Shown here in pieces: positions 7,819-17,044 of a DNA stretch of 64,000 nucleotides. Every line of letters begins with the position of its first letter. The stretch's first letter is position 1. The notes under the pieces were generated by a model, which saw nothing but the letters and a program-made list of their open reading frames with translations, did no database searches and had not been told where the DNA came from. This DNA comes from Treponema denticola (GTDB taxonomy: Bacteria > Spirochaetota > Spirochaetia > Treponematales > Treponemataceae), in assembly GCF_024181405.1 (NCBI RefSeq), contig NZ_CP051302.1:2685580-2749579 (forward strand), written 5' to 3'. Made by a program: the position numbers and the translations under genes.

Positions 7819-9702
7819 TTATTTCCCGTAAGCTTTTTCCAAGAATTCGGCGGCATGTTTATTTTTAGGTTCTTTTTCCAATATGTATTGAAAAGTTTTT
7901 ATTGCATCTTCTTTCTTTTTTAGGCGCATTTGAAGGATGCCTTTGATGAGCATGGAATCGGTCTTAATGCCGAACATTTTTTCTGCAGCTTTTAAAAGAT
8001 CGAGGGAGACTTTTGTTTGTCCCATTTTATCAAGACAGAAGACGAGGTTGTGTAATAAGAGCCTTTCTTCCGGTTTAGCCCTAAGCATCTTTCTGTAAAG
8101 AATAGCGGCTTTTTGGTATTGTCCGGCCTTTCTTCGGAATAAAGCAAGCTCAGGATCAAAATTAACTTTTTTGCCTTGACTCATTAAAATTTCAAGCTGA
8201 TTGCCGGCATCTTCCCAACGCTCGCATTTTTCTAAAAATAGCACATAGTCTCGCCTTATGTAGATATTCTTTCCCCATTCATTTAGATATGAGTTATATG
8301 CTTCATCAGCTTCCTTATTTAATTGTAAATTTTCGTAAGAGGCGATAATTCCTATTTTAGCTTCTTCATCTTTTTCATTGATGCTCAAAGCTCTTTCATA
8401 CCAGTTTAGGGCAAGGTCGGGAATGTTCAGTTTTATGTAGCAGCAGCCCATGGCGTTAAAGATGCCTGAATCGGCTCTTCCGTTTTGAATAAGGGCTTGA
8501 AGATGAGGCAATACCTCTTCGGGAGGGTTATCGATATGGGCAGCGGTAATTATTTTATAATAATAAATATCGTCCGCATCGCAGACGCCGCTTGCTTCGG
8601 CCCGCAGGATTGCGGCACTAAGTTCCTCCCAGCGGTATGCTTCTTGAAGGGCGAGCATTATGCCGTAATGCGGATAAGGATTTTCAGGTTCATGCTCAAG
8701 TGCACACTTATAATGTCCCAAGGCTGTGTTGGTGTTCCCCATGGAACGCTGAGCCTCGGCTGCTAGGAGGCGTATTTCGGCATCGCTTCCAAAGGTCTTA
8801 ATAAAGATGCGGGCAGCAACGGCGGCTCTTGAATAATCGCCCCGCTCCATATGTTTTTTGATAACGCCCATTGCAAAAAAGCGATCCGAAACTCCGTCAT
8901 CGGGAATCTCAATACCAAGTTTTGCAAAATCTTCGGCCGCTCCGGCAGCATCGCCCAGCTGCATCTTGATCATTGCAGGGTACCATTTTAGCGCCGGATC
9001 ATCGGGTTCGAATTCGCAGGCAGCCTCATATTGGCCTAGGGCCTCCGGAAGATAGCCCTCCATTTTTAGGGCGTGAGCAAGATAGAGGCGCGGAGCAACT
9101 CCGTCTATGCCGTTTTTTATTGCAAAGCTGAACATTTGGCGAGCCATATCTGCGTTGCCGTTTCTTAATTCATAAATTCCTTCAACAAAAAGAGAATTTA
9201 AATATCCGGCATTCAGCTTTGTATCCGAAGGAGCAAACTTTAAGGCTTCTTCAAATGTTTCTCTGGCAAGGCGGGGTTTTTTCCATTTTAGATAGGCCGA
9301 GCCGAGCATTGCCCTTGTTTCAAGAGGATGGGGATTGAGCTTTAAGCTTTTTTCAAGACAATAAACGGCTCTGTCATATTGCCCCGCCGCCAAATATGAG
9401 CGGCCCAAAAAAAAGAAACCCATAGGAAGGTCTGTACTATTTGCAGACGAGTCCGATGAGCATCTTTTTATATAGGCCTTACCATAGGCTATGGATCTGC
9501 CGTAATTGTTTACGGCAGCCCAAGCCCTTGAAAGGTATAAATATATTTCGGGATTTCCCTTTTTTTCGCCGTAAAAGGGAGAAGATACTTCGGCTAAGCC
9601 TTCTGCGGCTAATTTTTCTAAAATTAAAATTGAAGTCTTATAGTCGCGTTTTTTTCCGGCTTCAATAGCTTCATTTATAAGCGCATTTACAGACTTAGCC
9701 AT
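7819..9702 (-). CDS. Tetratricopeptide-repeat protein
   Basis: This 627-residue protein is built of repeated ~34-residue helix pairs with TPR consensus positions, for example around FFFLGRSYLAAGQYDRAVYC (about residue 97) and several later units to the C-terminus. There is no signal peptide, so it is probably cytoplasmic and a scaffold for protein contacts. It begins 4 bp after the pta stop (same strand), and the ArsC-like gene follows at 13 bp. Function unknown. Confidence 0.85.
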   Translation of the reverse strand: MAKSVNALINEAIEAGKKRDYKTSILILEKLAAEGLAEVSSPFYGEKKGNPEIYLYLSRAWAAVNNYGRSIAYGKAYIKRCSSDSSANSTDLPMGFFFLGRSYLAAGQYDRAVYCLEKSLKLNPHPLETRAMLGSAYLKWKKPRLARETFEEALKFAPSDTKLNAGYLNSLFVEGIYELRNGNADMARQMFSFAIKNGIDGVAPRLYLAHALKMEGYLPEALGQYEAACEFEPDDPALKWYPAMIKMQLGDAAGAAEDFAKLGIEIPDDGVSDRFFAMGVIKKHMERGDYSRAAVAARIFIKTFGSDAEIRLLAAEAQRSMGNTNTALGHYKCALEHEPENPYPHYGIMLALQEAYRWEELSAAILRAEASGVCDADDIYYYKIITAAHIDNPPEEVLPHLQALIQNGRADSGIFNAMGCCYIKLNIPDLALNWYERALSINEKDEEAKIGIIASYENLQLNKEADEAYNSYLNEWGKNIYIRRDYVLFLEKCERWEDAGNQLEILMSQGKKVNFDPELALFRRKAGQYQKAAILYRKMLRAKPEERLLLHNLVFCLDKMGQTKVSLDLLKAAEKMFGIKTDSMLIKGILQMRLKKKEDAIKTFQYILEKEPKNKHAAEFLEKAYGK

Positions 9703-9706
9703 AAGT

Positions 9707-10714
9707 TTATTTTCTTCCGGCTTGAACCAAGGTTACAGCCGAGGTGGTGATTATGTCGTCTACCGAGCAGCCTCTGGAAAGGTCGGATATGGGCTTTGCA
9801 AAGCCTTGGAGGAAGGGGCCGAGGGCCTCTGCTCCGGCAATCCTCTGTACCAGTTTATATCCTATGTTTCCGGCTCCGAGGTCTGGGAAGATAAGGGTAT
9901 TGGCCTGTCCTTTTACGGGAGAGTCGGCGGCTTTCTTTTGCATAACGGAAGGAACAATGGCGCAATCCAACTGGATTTCTCCGTCAAAGACAAAATCGGG
10001 TTTTCTTTCCTCTAAGATTTTTACGGCTTCGCGGACGCGTAAAATATTTTCATCCTTGTCGCCGCCCGAACCCTTGGTAGAAAAGGAGAGCATTGCAACA
10101 ATCGGCTCAACTCCTGCAAAGGTTCGGCAGCTAATAGCAGCGGAGCAGGCAATGTCGGCCAACTGTTCCGAACTGGGAGTCGGAATTACGGCACAGTCTG
10201 AAAAGATAAAGACTCCGTTTGCTCCGAGTTTAGGATTTTTTGTGTCCATCAAAAAGCAAGAAGAAGCGGTTTTCATTCCCGGAAGAGTTCCGATAACTTT
10301 TAAACCTGCACGGAGAACATCGGCTGTTGTGTTTAATGCTCCCGCAACCATTGCATCCGCCTTATCTTGAACCAACATCATCGCTGCGAAGCCCAGCTCC
10401 GCACTCATTTCTATTTTAGCCTGTTCAAGGGTCATACCCTTGGCCTTTCTTTTTTCGTAATAGCTTTCGGCAAAAGAATCGAGCCATTCCGATTTTTTCG
10501 GATCGATTATCTTGATTCCGTCAAGTTTTACCCCTGCCTTAGAAGCTGCCGCAGAAACAGCATCATCGGAACCGATTAAAAAAAGCTCCGATACCAATTT
10601 TTCGTCTACGATAGATCGGGCTGCTTTGAGAGTCCTTTCTTCAGTACCTTCAGGCAAAACAAGGCGGTTAGCATACATCTTTGCCTTTCTTTTCATTTCA
10701 TCTACAAAACTCAT
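9707..10714 (-). CDS. pta: Phosphate acetyltransferase
   Basis: Pta interconverts acetyl-CoA and acetyl phosphate and, with acetate kinase, yields ATP during fermentation. The 335-residue single-domain form matches the short Pta class. Motifs include LVLPEGTEERTLKAA near residue 18, DAMVAGALNTTADVLRAGL near 122-140 and a C-terminal GCSVDDIITTSAVTLVQ. The ATG follows AAGGAG. No ackA is adjacent. The TPR gene begins 4 bp after its stop. Confidence 0.95.
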   Translation of the reverse strand: MSFVDEMKRKAKMYANRLVLPEGTEERTLKAARSIVDEKLVSELFLIGSDDAVSAAASKAGVKLDGIKIIDPKKSEWLDSFAESYYEKRKAKGMTLEQAKIEMSAELGFAAMMLVQDKADAMVAGALNTTADVLRAGLKVIGTLPGMKTASSCFLMDTKNPKLGANGVFIFSDCAVIPTPSSEQLADIACSAAISCRTFAGVEPIVAMLSFSTKGSGGDKDENILRVREAVKILEERKPDFVFDGEIQLDCAIVPSVMQKKAADSPVKGQANTLIFPDLGAGNIGYKLVQRIAGAEALGPFLQGFAKPISDLSRGCSVDDIITTSAVTLVQAGRK

Positions 10715-10834
10715 AATTTTTTCTCCTTAATCTTTTCCGTATGTTTAAATTGGACTAACAATTTTATTTACATTGTATTTTAGCACTTTTCAATATTTAT
10801 GTCTAGCAAAGCATCTGTTCAAAGATGAGCTTTT

Positions 10835-11914
10835 TTAAGGTTCAAGCTCCAAACTAACCTCGCCCGAAATTAACTCATTTTTTTTGCCGTCCTCGGTTTC
10901 TATGATAAGATGCCCTAAATCGCTGATTCCCAAAACCAAGGCTTGATAGGGGATGCCGGCAAAGGGAAGAACTCTTACCTTTTTTCCCGTAAGGAGGGAG
11001 AGGCTTTTATATTCTTCCATTAAGTTTTTTTGAGAATGTAGACCGTAGAGAGCTTCAATCAGGCTCGATATAATAGAAGAAGCTAAAACATTCCGGTTGA
11101 GGGAAGGAGCTTCGGCTTCACTAAAAAATGAGCCGATTTCGGTAAAAAGTTTGCCGGCTTCGGCAAAGAGCGAGCCGGCCTTGTTTTTAAGTTCGGGAGG
11201 AAAATTAGCCTCTTTTACATTGAGACCTATGCCGATAATTACGGCCTGCACTGAGGAAGTTTCCATATCGATAATTCCCTCGCTTAAAATGCCGCAGATT
11301 TTTTTTCCGTTAAGATAAATATCGTTTACCCATTTTATTTGCGGAGCAAAGCCCAGAGCCTTTAAGCAGCGGCAGATAACCGTTGCCGAAATTGCCGTGT
11401 AAAGAGCGGAAGCGGGCACTTCCTTTTCAGTCCTTGCCGAAATTGAGGGGCAAAAAATCAGACTAAAATATAAACCCGCCCCTCTCGGCGAATAAAAACT
11501 GCGTGAAAAGCGGCCTCTCCCGGCGCTTTGATGCTCGGCAAAAAGAACCGTTCCGTGAAGGGACTCGGCTCTGCTTGAAGAAGTTAAACGCCGTTTCGCC
11601 TCGGTATTAGTGGAATCTATTGTCTTAAAAACTTCAATCTTCCCCTTGCAAACAGATTGAGCAAAGGCAGATAAGTTCTTTTCAATTAAAAAAGCGTTCA
11701 GTACATCTGAAGAGGATTTTAGAATATAGCCCTTGTTCTTTCCGCCTTCAATTTCATAACCTTCATCCCTTAGCTTTTGCACGGCCTTCCAGACAGAAAC
11801 CCTGGAAAGGCCTAAGTGCAAAGCCGCTTCTTCGCCCGAAAGAGGTCTTCCGTTTTGTTCTATAAGCATATCCAAAAGTATATCGCTCGTCGTTCTTGAT
11901 ATAAGTTCTTCCAT
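10835..11914 (-). CDS. birA: Bifunctional biotin-protein ligase / biotin repressor BirA
   Basis: An N-terminal winged helix (residues about 8-65, with EEAALHLGLSRVSVWKAVQKL) is followed by the biotin-protein ligase catalytic domain. That domain has the STN motif near 102, SAGRGRFSR near 130-138 and KWVNDIYLNGKKICGIL near 195-211, plus a C-terminal SH3-like domain. The protein therefore can both attach biotin to carboxylase carriers and act as a repressor. A low-complexity insertion with repeated FxEAGKLF / FSEAEA units near residues 250-270 is unusual. It is divergent from the acyl-CoA synthetase gene. Confidence 0.93.
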   Translation of the reverse strand: MEELISRTTSDILLDMLIEQNGRPLSGEEAALHLGLSRVSVWKAVQKLRDEGYEIEGGKNKGYILKSSSDVLNAFLIEKNLSAFAQSVCKGKIEVFKTIDSTNTEAKRRLTSSSRAESLHGTVLFAEHQSAGRGRFSRSFYSPRGAGLYFSLIFCPSISARTEKEVPASALYTAISATVICRCLKALGFAPQIKWVNDIYLNGKKICGILSEGIIDMETSSVQAVIIGIGLNVKEANFPPELKNKAGSLFAEAGKLFTEIGSFFSEAEAPSLNRNVLASSIISSLIEALYGLHSQKNLMEEYKSLSLLTGKKVRVLPFAGIPYQALVLGISDLGHLIIETEDGKKNELISGEVSLELEP

Positions 11915-12049
11915 GAAAATCTTTTAAAATAAGCCTCCTTTAAAATACCCCGTCCTTTAACATTAAAAGGAATTCTAGCATATTTCTTCTTTTTTTTCTA
12001 TTGCAACCTTTTTGGAAAAGCTTTGTCTATAGTCTTATAAGGTGAAACT

Positions 12050-13702
12050 ATGTTTTATAAAGAATATATAAACTATATTGAAAGCGATGATTGGGAAACC
12101 GTACATAATTCTTTTTCAGTCAAAGCTCCCGAAAATTTTAATTTTGCTTATGATATAATAGACAGAATGGCGAAGGAATACCCCGAAAAGGAGGCTCTCG
12201 TCTGGTGCGATGAAACCGAAGAAAGGATTTTTTCGTTCGGAGAATTGGCAAAGCAGATAAATAAAACGGCCAATTTCTTTAAAGCCATGGGAATAGGAAG
12301 AGGCGACACGGTTTTGCTTTTTTTGCGAAGAAGATACGAGTTTTGGTTTGTTCTTCCGGCCCTGCACAAAATAGGGGCAATAGCCGTTCCTGCAACGGTC
12401 CAACTCGCAGCCCACGACATTGAATACCGTATTCAATCCGCCAATATAAAAATGGTAATGGCCGTACAGGAAAAGAATTTACAAGAAGAAATTCAAAAAG
12501 CTGCCGAATCCGCTTATAATAAGCCCCTTCTTGTCTGGGTACATGATGAAATGGAGGGCTGGATTTCCTTTGATGAACTCGTAAAAAATATGAGTGAAGA
12601 TTTTACACCTTCTCAGGGAGAAGCCTACCCTTGCGGAAAGGACATAGCTCTTTTGTACTTTACCTCAGGTACTTCGGGTAATCCCAAAATGGTGGAGCAT
12701 AATTTTTTATATCCGCTTGGGCACATTGCGACCGCAAAATTTTGGCAAAACGTCAAGGAAGGCGGAAGGCACTTAAGCGTTGCCGAAACAGGCTGGGCAA
12801 AGGCCATGTGGGGAAAAATTTACGGTCAGTGGCTCTGCGGCTGTTCCGTATTTGTGTACGACATGAAAATGTTTATCCCTAAAAACATGCTCGAAAAATT
12901 ATCAAAATACAGGATAACTTCCTTTTGCGCACCTCCCACCGTTTACAGGTACTTAATCCGCGAAAAAATAGAAGATTACGATTTATCCTCATTGGAAGAA
13001 TGTACAACGGCAGGAGAGGCCCTTAGCATGGACATCTTCACTACATTTAAAGAAAAGACCGGAATAGAATTACGGGAAGGCTACGGGCAAACAGAGCTTA
13101 CCCTCACAACGGGAACCTTCCCCGGCATGAAAATCAAACCCGGCTCGATGGGAAAGCCCGCCCCCGGCTATGAGATAGATATTATCCGCCCCGACGGATC
13201 TTCTTGCAAGGCAGGAGAATCGGGGGAAATCATCTTGCGTTTGGATAAAAAGGTTCCCTTCGGAATGTTCGGAGGCTATTATAAAAATGAAGAAAAAACG
13301 GCCGAGGTTTTTAAGGACGGAGTTTACCACACGGGAGACGCCGCCTATCGGGATGAAGACGGTTATTTTTGGTTTGAAAGCCGAACCGATGACCTTATAA
13401 AAAGCTCCGGTTTCCGTATAAGCCCCTTTGAGGTGGAGTCGGTTCTTTTACAACATCCAGCAGTCTTTGAATGTGCGGTAACAGGCGTCCCCGACCCTAA
13501 AAGAGGACAGGCTGTAAAGGCCTTTGTTGTTTTAAATAAAACCTATCAACCGAGCCAAGCCTTGGAAAAAGAGCTTATGTTCTTTGCAAAGAAAAATGCG
13601 GCCCTCTACAAGGCCCCGCGTTCTCTCGAATTTGTAGAAACGTTGCCTAAAACCCATAACGGCAAGATAAGCCGGGCTGCAATCAGAAGCCGAAAGGCCT
13701 GA
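12050..13702 (+). CDS. AMP-forming acyl-CoA synthetase (AMP-binding family)
   Basis: The 550-residue protein carries the ANL-superfamily motifs: YFTSGTSGNPKMVEH (P-loop-like, near residues 203-217), GEALSMD near 323, YGQTE near 345, the YHTGDAA hinge region near 425 and the catalytic Lys in HNGKISR near the C-terminus. It resembles medium-chain or acetyl-CoA synthetase-like proteins of anaerobes. The chain-length preference cannot be read from the sequence. AAGGTG precedes the ATG. It is divergent from birA and upstream of fabF, in the general setting of fatty-acid metabolism. Confidence 0.88.
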   Translation: MFYKEYINYIESDDWETVHNSFSVKAPENFNFAYDIIDRMAKEYPEKEALVWCDETEERIFSFGELAKQINKTANFFKAMGIGRGDTVLLFLRRRYEFWFVLPALHKIGAIAVPATVQLAAHDIEYRIQSANIKMVMAVQEKNLQEEIQKAAESAYNKPLLVWVHDEMEGWISFDELVKNMSEDFTPSQGEAYPCGKDIALLYFTSGTSGNPKMVEHNFLYPLGHIATAKFWQNVKEGGRHLSVAETGWAKAMWGKIYGQWLCGCSVFVYDMKMFIPKNMLEKLSKYRITSFCAPPTVYRYLIREKIEDYDLSSLEECTTAGEALSMDIFTTFKEKTGIELREGYGQTELTLTTGTFPGMKIKPGSMGKPAPGYEIDIIRPDGSSCKAGESGEIILRLDKKVPFGMFGGYYKNEEKTAEVFKDGVYHTGDAAYRDEDGYFWFESRTDDLIKSSGFRISPFEVESVLLQHPAVFECAVTGVPDPKRGQAVKAFVVLNKTYQPSQALEKELMFFAKKNAALYKAPRSLEFVETLPKTHNGKISRAAIRSRKA

Positions 13703-13728
13703 TAAAAGTCGACGGATAAAAACCGGCC

Positions 13729-13757
13729 TTGACAGAGAAGCCGTAAGCAAGTAGACT
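13729..13757 (+). promoter_or_regulatory. Sigma-70-type promoter for fabF
   Basis: Perfect TTGACA (13729-13734), a 17-bp spacer and TAGACT (13752-13757) lie about 105 bp upstream of fabF. An inverted repeat lies in the resulting leader. Confidence 0.65.
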
Positions 13758-13799
13758 TTGTTCTATAAGCTGTTCTGTAGACAGCCTGACATAAAAAAA

Positions 13800-13816
13800 G
13801 TTCTTTAATAAAGAAC
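13800..13816. promoter_or_regulatory. Inverted repeat in the fabF leader
   Basis: GTTCTTT and AAAGAAC are separated by 3 bases, giving a 7-bp-arm inverted repeat 46 bp before the fabF start and about 36 bp after the predicted transcription start. It could be an operator or an mRNA hairpin. Confidence 0.4.
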
Positions 13817-13862
13817 AATAAAGAGTACAAAAATGCGGAAATTTACGCAAAAAGGAGTTTAT

Positions 13863-15098
13863 ATGAGAAGAGTTGTAATTACAGGCCTCGGTGCCGTAAC
13901 CCCCATAGGAAACACCCTGGATGAAACATGGGAAGGAATCAAAGCAGGTAAATGCGGAATCGGAAACATTACCCAATTTGATTGTTCCGATTTTAAGATT
14001 CAGATAGCGGCAGAAGTAAAAAACTTTGACGCTTCACAATTTATGGATAAAAAAGATGCCCGTAAAATGGCGCGGTTCACTCAATTTGCCGTAGCCGCAG
14101 CTTCGCAGGCAATGAAGGATGCCGGCCTTTCAAAAGAAAACATCGATGCAAACCGCACAGGTATAATACTCGGAAACGGTATAGGCGGTTTTGAAATCTA
14201 TCAAGAGGCCTTTAAAAAATACTTTCAAGTTGCTCCGGATCGTATTCCGCCGATGACTGTTCCCCTTCTTATTCCGAATGAGGCAGCCGGAAACATAAGT
14301 ATGCAGTTCGGCATAAAGGGACCGTCTTGGACATTGGCTACAGCCTGTGCTTCCGGTACCGATGCCCTCGGAAATGCTTTAGACCTTGTCCGCTCAGGAA
14401 GGCTTGATGTATGTGTATCAGGCGGTACGGAAGCTACAATTACCGGTTTCGGCATAAGCGGTTTTACGATTTTGCAAACCCTCGCCTCAGGCGATCCTGC
14501 CAAGGCTTGCTGTCCCTTCGATAAAAAGCGTTCAGGCTTTGTAATGGGCGAAGGCTCAGGCATTCTCATTCTTGAAGAATATGAACATGCAAAAAAGAGG
14601 GGCGCTAAAATATATGCGGAATTTGCAGGCTATGGAGCTTCCTCCGATGCCTACCACTTAACCAGCCCCGACCCCTCAGGTGACGGAGGAGCATTGGCCA
14701 TCACCAACGCCCTCGCCGATGCAGGCGTAAAACCTGAAGAAGTTCAATACTATAATGCTCACGGAACATCGACTCCGATTAACGACCCTGCAGAAACGGC
14801 CATGATTAAAAAAGCTTTTGGAGACCATGCATATAAAATGAAGGTTTCTTCAACCAAATCGATGATAGGCCACTGTTTAGGTGCCGCAGGAGCTCTTGAA
14901 GCTATTTTCTGTATAAAGGCAATGGAAGATGGATTTTATCCCCCGACCATCAACCTAACCGAACCCGACCTTGAAGCCGGCTGCGATTTGGACTATGTTC
15001 CGAACAAGGGCGTCAAAGGCGAAATAAACTGTGCCGCCTCAGGCTCTCTCGGTTTCGGAGGCCACAACGGCGTCGCCGTCTTCAAAAAGATAAAGTAA
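13863..15098 (+). CDS. fabF: Beta-ketoacyl-ACP synthase II
   Basis: FabF condenses malonyl-ACP with acyl-ACP in fatty-acid elongation. The start at 13863 has GGAG 6 bases upstream and yields MRRVVITGLGAVTPIGN, the standard N-terminus. A longer in-frame reading from 13833 has no such site. The catalytic triad is visible: Cys in ATACASGTDALG (about residue 162), His in NAHGTST (about 300) and His in MIGHCLGAAGALE (about 336). Length (411) is typical. It stands alone, without fabD, fabG or acpP nearby, and has its own promoter. Confidence 0.96.
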   Translation: MRRVVITGLGAVTPIGNTLDETWEGIKAGKCGIGNITQFDCSDFKIQIAAEVKNFDASQFMDKKDARKMARFTQFAVAAASQAMKDAGLSKENIDANRTGIILGNGIGGFEIYQEAFKKYFQVAPDRIPPMTVPLLIPNEAAGNISMQFGIKGPSWTLATACASGTDALGNALDLVRSGRLDVCVSGGTEATITGFGISGFTILQTLASGDPAKACCPFDKKRSGFVMGEGSGILILEEYEHAKKRGAKIYAEFAGYGASSDAYHLTSPDPSGDGGALAITNALADAGVKPEEVQYYNAHGTSTPINDPAETAMIKKAFGDHAYKMKVSSTKSMIGHCLGAAGALEAIFCIKAMEDGFYPPTINLTEPDLEAGCDLDYVPNKGVKGEINCAASGSLGFGGHNGVAVFKKIK

Positions 15099-15144
15099 GG
15101 GCTTTTTAAAAAACTCTAATTAGATAAGCTAAAACCGAAACAAT

Positions 15145-15189
15145 ACATTTAACTTCGGCCCTCGGAATTTCCGTACCGAAGTTAAATGT
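15145..15189. repeat. Long perfect inverted repeat downstream of fabF
   Basis: ACATTTAACTTCGG (15145-15158) and CCGAAGTTAAATGT (15176-15189) are perfect 14-bp arms around a 17-base loop that itself contains CGGAA/TTCCG. No T-run follows, so it is not a standard terminator. It marks the left edge of the accessory island. Confidence 0.7.
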
Positions 15190-15274
15190 TCAATTCTAAA
15201 AGAAAAAGAAATCGAAGACTTCATAAGAATAAATTTTTCAAATAAAGTAGGATAAAAAGATTTAATACAAATTA

Positions 15275-15304
15275 TTGACAGAAAGTAATTAATTATTATA
15301 TAAT
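15275..15304 (+). promoter_or_regulatory. Promoter of the AbrB/PIN toxin-antitoxin pair
   Basis: TTGACA (15275-15280), an 18-bp spacer and TATAAT (15299-15304), both perfect hexamers, lie 31 bp upstream of the antitoxin ATG, which also has an AAGGAGG ribosome-binding site. Confidence 0.8.
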
Positions 15305-15335
15305 AGTATAAGTAAGGAAAGTAAGGAGGTGTTTT

Positions 15336-15584
15336 ATGGAGCTTGCAAAACTAACATCTAAGGGTCAGATTACAATTCCGCTTGCGATAAGAAATATGCT
15401 CGGATTAAAAACCGGCGATAAAGTTTTTTTTGAAGAAAGCAGAGGAAAAGTTTATATTACAAATGCTTCTCAAATAACTTTAGCAAATATTCAGACTCAA
15501 ATGCAAGGAGAAGCAGAAAAAGCCGGCTTTCAAACAGAAGATGACGTTATTGCTTATATTAAAGAGCTAAGGAAAAAGAGTTGA
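15336..15584 (+). CDS. AbrB/MazE-family antitoxin
   Basis: This 82-residue protein has the swapped-hairpin AbrB DNA-binding signature at its N-terminus (AKLTSKGQITIPLAIRNMLG, residues 4-23, then GDKVFF). A helical C-terminal tail of about 40 residues would bind the toxin. AbrB-type antitoxins of this kind pair with PIN-domain RNases and repress their own promoter; a strong one lies directly upstream. The stop codon overlaps the TTG start of the PIN gene, so the pair was one transcription unit. Confidence 0.88.
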   Translation: MELAKLTSKGQITIPLAIRNMLGLKTGDKVFFEESRGKVYITNASQITLANIQTQMQGEAEKAGFQTEDDVIAYIKELRKKS

Positions 15585-15999
15585 AGATTTTCATAGATTC
15601 AAACATTGTGATTTCTGCGATACTTTTCCCTGATGGTAAGGTTGCTAAAGTTTTTCTCATTTGCTTGAAAATCATACGGTAATAATTTCTTCATATACAA
15701 AGGAAGAATGCAAAAAAGTTTTTGAAAATAAATTTCCATTTAAAAAAGAGTTATTGGGTATTTTCTTTGATGGAATTACTTTTGAAGAATTTAAGAGTCC
15801 CGATACAATTGATGAAAATAAATATCCAAAAGTTCGTGATATAAAAGATTTGCCGGTTCTTGTATCCGCAATTTTATCTGATTCAGATATTTTGATTACG
15901 GGAGACAAGGATTTTGAAGATGTAAAAATTGATAAACCGTTAATTTTTACACCATCAAAATATTTCGAATTGATTGCTGAAAAGTATGGATATATTTAG
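15581..15999 (+). pseudogene. PIN-domain toxin gene, frameshifted
   Basis: From the TTG at 15581 (overlapping the antitoxin stop) the frame reads a PIN N-terminus, KIFIDSNIVISAIL, with the first catalytic Asp, then hits a stop at 15680. The rest of the domain continues in another frame to 15999, including LVSAILSDSDILITGDKDF with the later acidic residues. The break falls at a T5 run (15651-15655): one extra T would restore a continuous 139-residue protein reading KVFSHLLENHTVII. Both halves are well conserved, so the lesion looks recent. It could be a true 1-bp deletion, a phase-variable tract, a slippage site or a sequencing error. Confidence 0.85.
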
Positions 16000-16038
16000 G
16001 GGTGAAAATAATTTTAAAAACCGGAGGATAAAATTAAA

Positions 16039-16092
16039 ATGGATAATTGTATATTTTGTAAAATTATCCGAGATAGAAAACTTATAAACTAA
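16039..16092 (+). pseudogene. 5' stub of a HIT-family (histidine triad) gene
   Basis: After a good GGAGG ribosome-binding site the ATG at 16039 opens a 17-residue frame, MDNCIFCKIIRDRKLIN. It matches the zinc-binding CxxCKII start of HIT-family nucleotide hydrolases and then ends in TAA. Nothing downstream resembles the rest of the family, including the HxHxH triad. It is therefore a truncated relic. Confidence 0.6.
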
Positions 16093-16283
16093 TGCCATAT
16101 GTGTACATATAAATTTTGAACGGTTTTTTGTTGGTTGAAAGAAATAAGTTTTTGAGGTAGAATATGGATAGCCCTAATGTGTATAAGAGGCGGCGGCAAA
16201 GGAACTGGAATACGATGAAATTGATTAGTTGGAATATGATTGTCAGATTTCACTGCTGATAAAAAACGAAGGAAAGGTAAAAT

Positions 16284-16934
16284 ATGAAAACTACTTTAAG
16301 TTATTTTAAGATACTATTTGATTTTTTTAATAAATACGTTCTTTTTCTCAAAAAACAAGTAACTCCGTTTTTAACTGTTGCAGGAGTAATGTTTTTAAGC
16401 CTGATATGTGTGGCTGTTGTTTTATTTAAATTGAGTGAAAAAATAAATTTTTTAAAATTACTAAGTTTTTATGCTTTTAGTTTGAGTTTTATCTTTCTGG
16501 TTATATTAATACCGATTGCTAATATTAAAATAGGAAAATCATTAACTATAATATCGCATAAGTCATACTTCTATTTTATATTTTTTATCGGCTTGTTCGT
16601 ATGGCTTATTTTGTCAGAAACAATTAAGTTTTTCCCTTCAATTGATTATACTAAAATCTTTATAGATAATACAGTAAATATTATAATCACTATATATGCT
16701 TTTCTTACAATAGCTTGGTTTTCTTATCATTTGGTTTATACTAATGAGTTATCAAAATTACGAAAAAATTTGCAAATCTATATTGTTTTAATCACTTTTT
16801 TTCAGCTTTTTGTACTCAAAAAATATATGAATTTTGACTATTGTATATCAATATTAGTTATTACCTATACCTTTATTCAGTATTTATTTGAAAGTAAAAA
16901 TCTTGAAATGGAAAATAATAAGAAAATATTATAA
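16284..16934 (+). CDS. Integral membrane protein of unknown function
   Basis: A 216-residue protein with about six hydrophobic segments (roughly residues 28-50, 55-80, 93-113, 128-150, 163-180 and 185-205), a charged N-terminal leader and a hydrophilic C-terminal tail. GGAAAGG precedes the ATG. It is very AT-rich and has no recognisable family. It sits between the toxin-antitoxin pair and mcrB inside the accessory island. The 110 bases after it hold only short relic-like frames. A link to the defence genes is possible by position alone. Confidence 0.65.
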   Translation: MKTTLSYFKILFDFFNKYVLFLKKQVTPFLTVAGVMFLSLICVAVVLFKLSEKINFLKLLSFYAFSLSFIFLVILIPIANIKIGKSLTIISHKSYFYFIFFIGLFVWLILSETIKFFPSIDYTKIFIDNTVNIIITIYAFLTIAWFSYHLVYTNELSKLRKNLQIYIVLITFFQLFVLKKYMNFDYCISILVITYTFIQYLFESKNLEMENNKKIL

Positions 16935-17044
16935 GGATATGCTGATGATGCAAATATTGTCAGTTGCATAGAAGATAAAGAAAGGAAATTTTATTATTAC
17001 GGTTTAACTATTCGGCAAAAAATTATATAAAAACTACAAAGGAG

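Noticed and set aside
16935..17036. A frame reading GYADDANIVSCIED, recalling the YADD motif of reverse transcriptases.
   Set aside because: It has only about 32 codons between stops, no start, and none of the other reverse-transcriptase motifs; four residues are too few.
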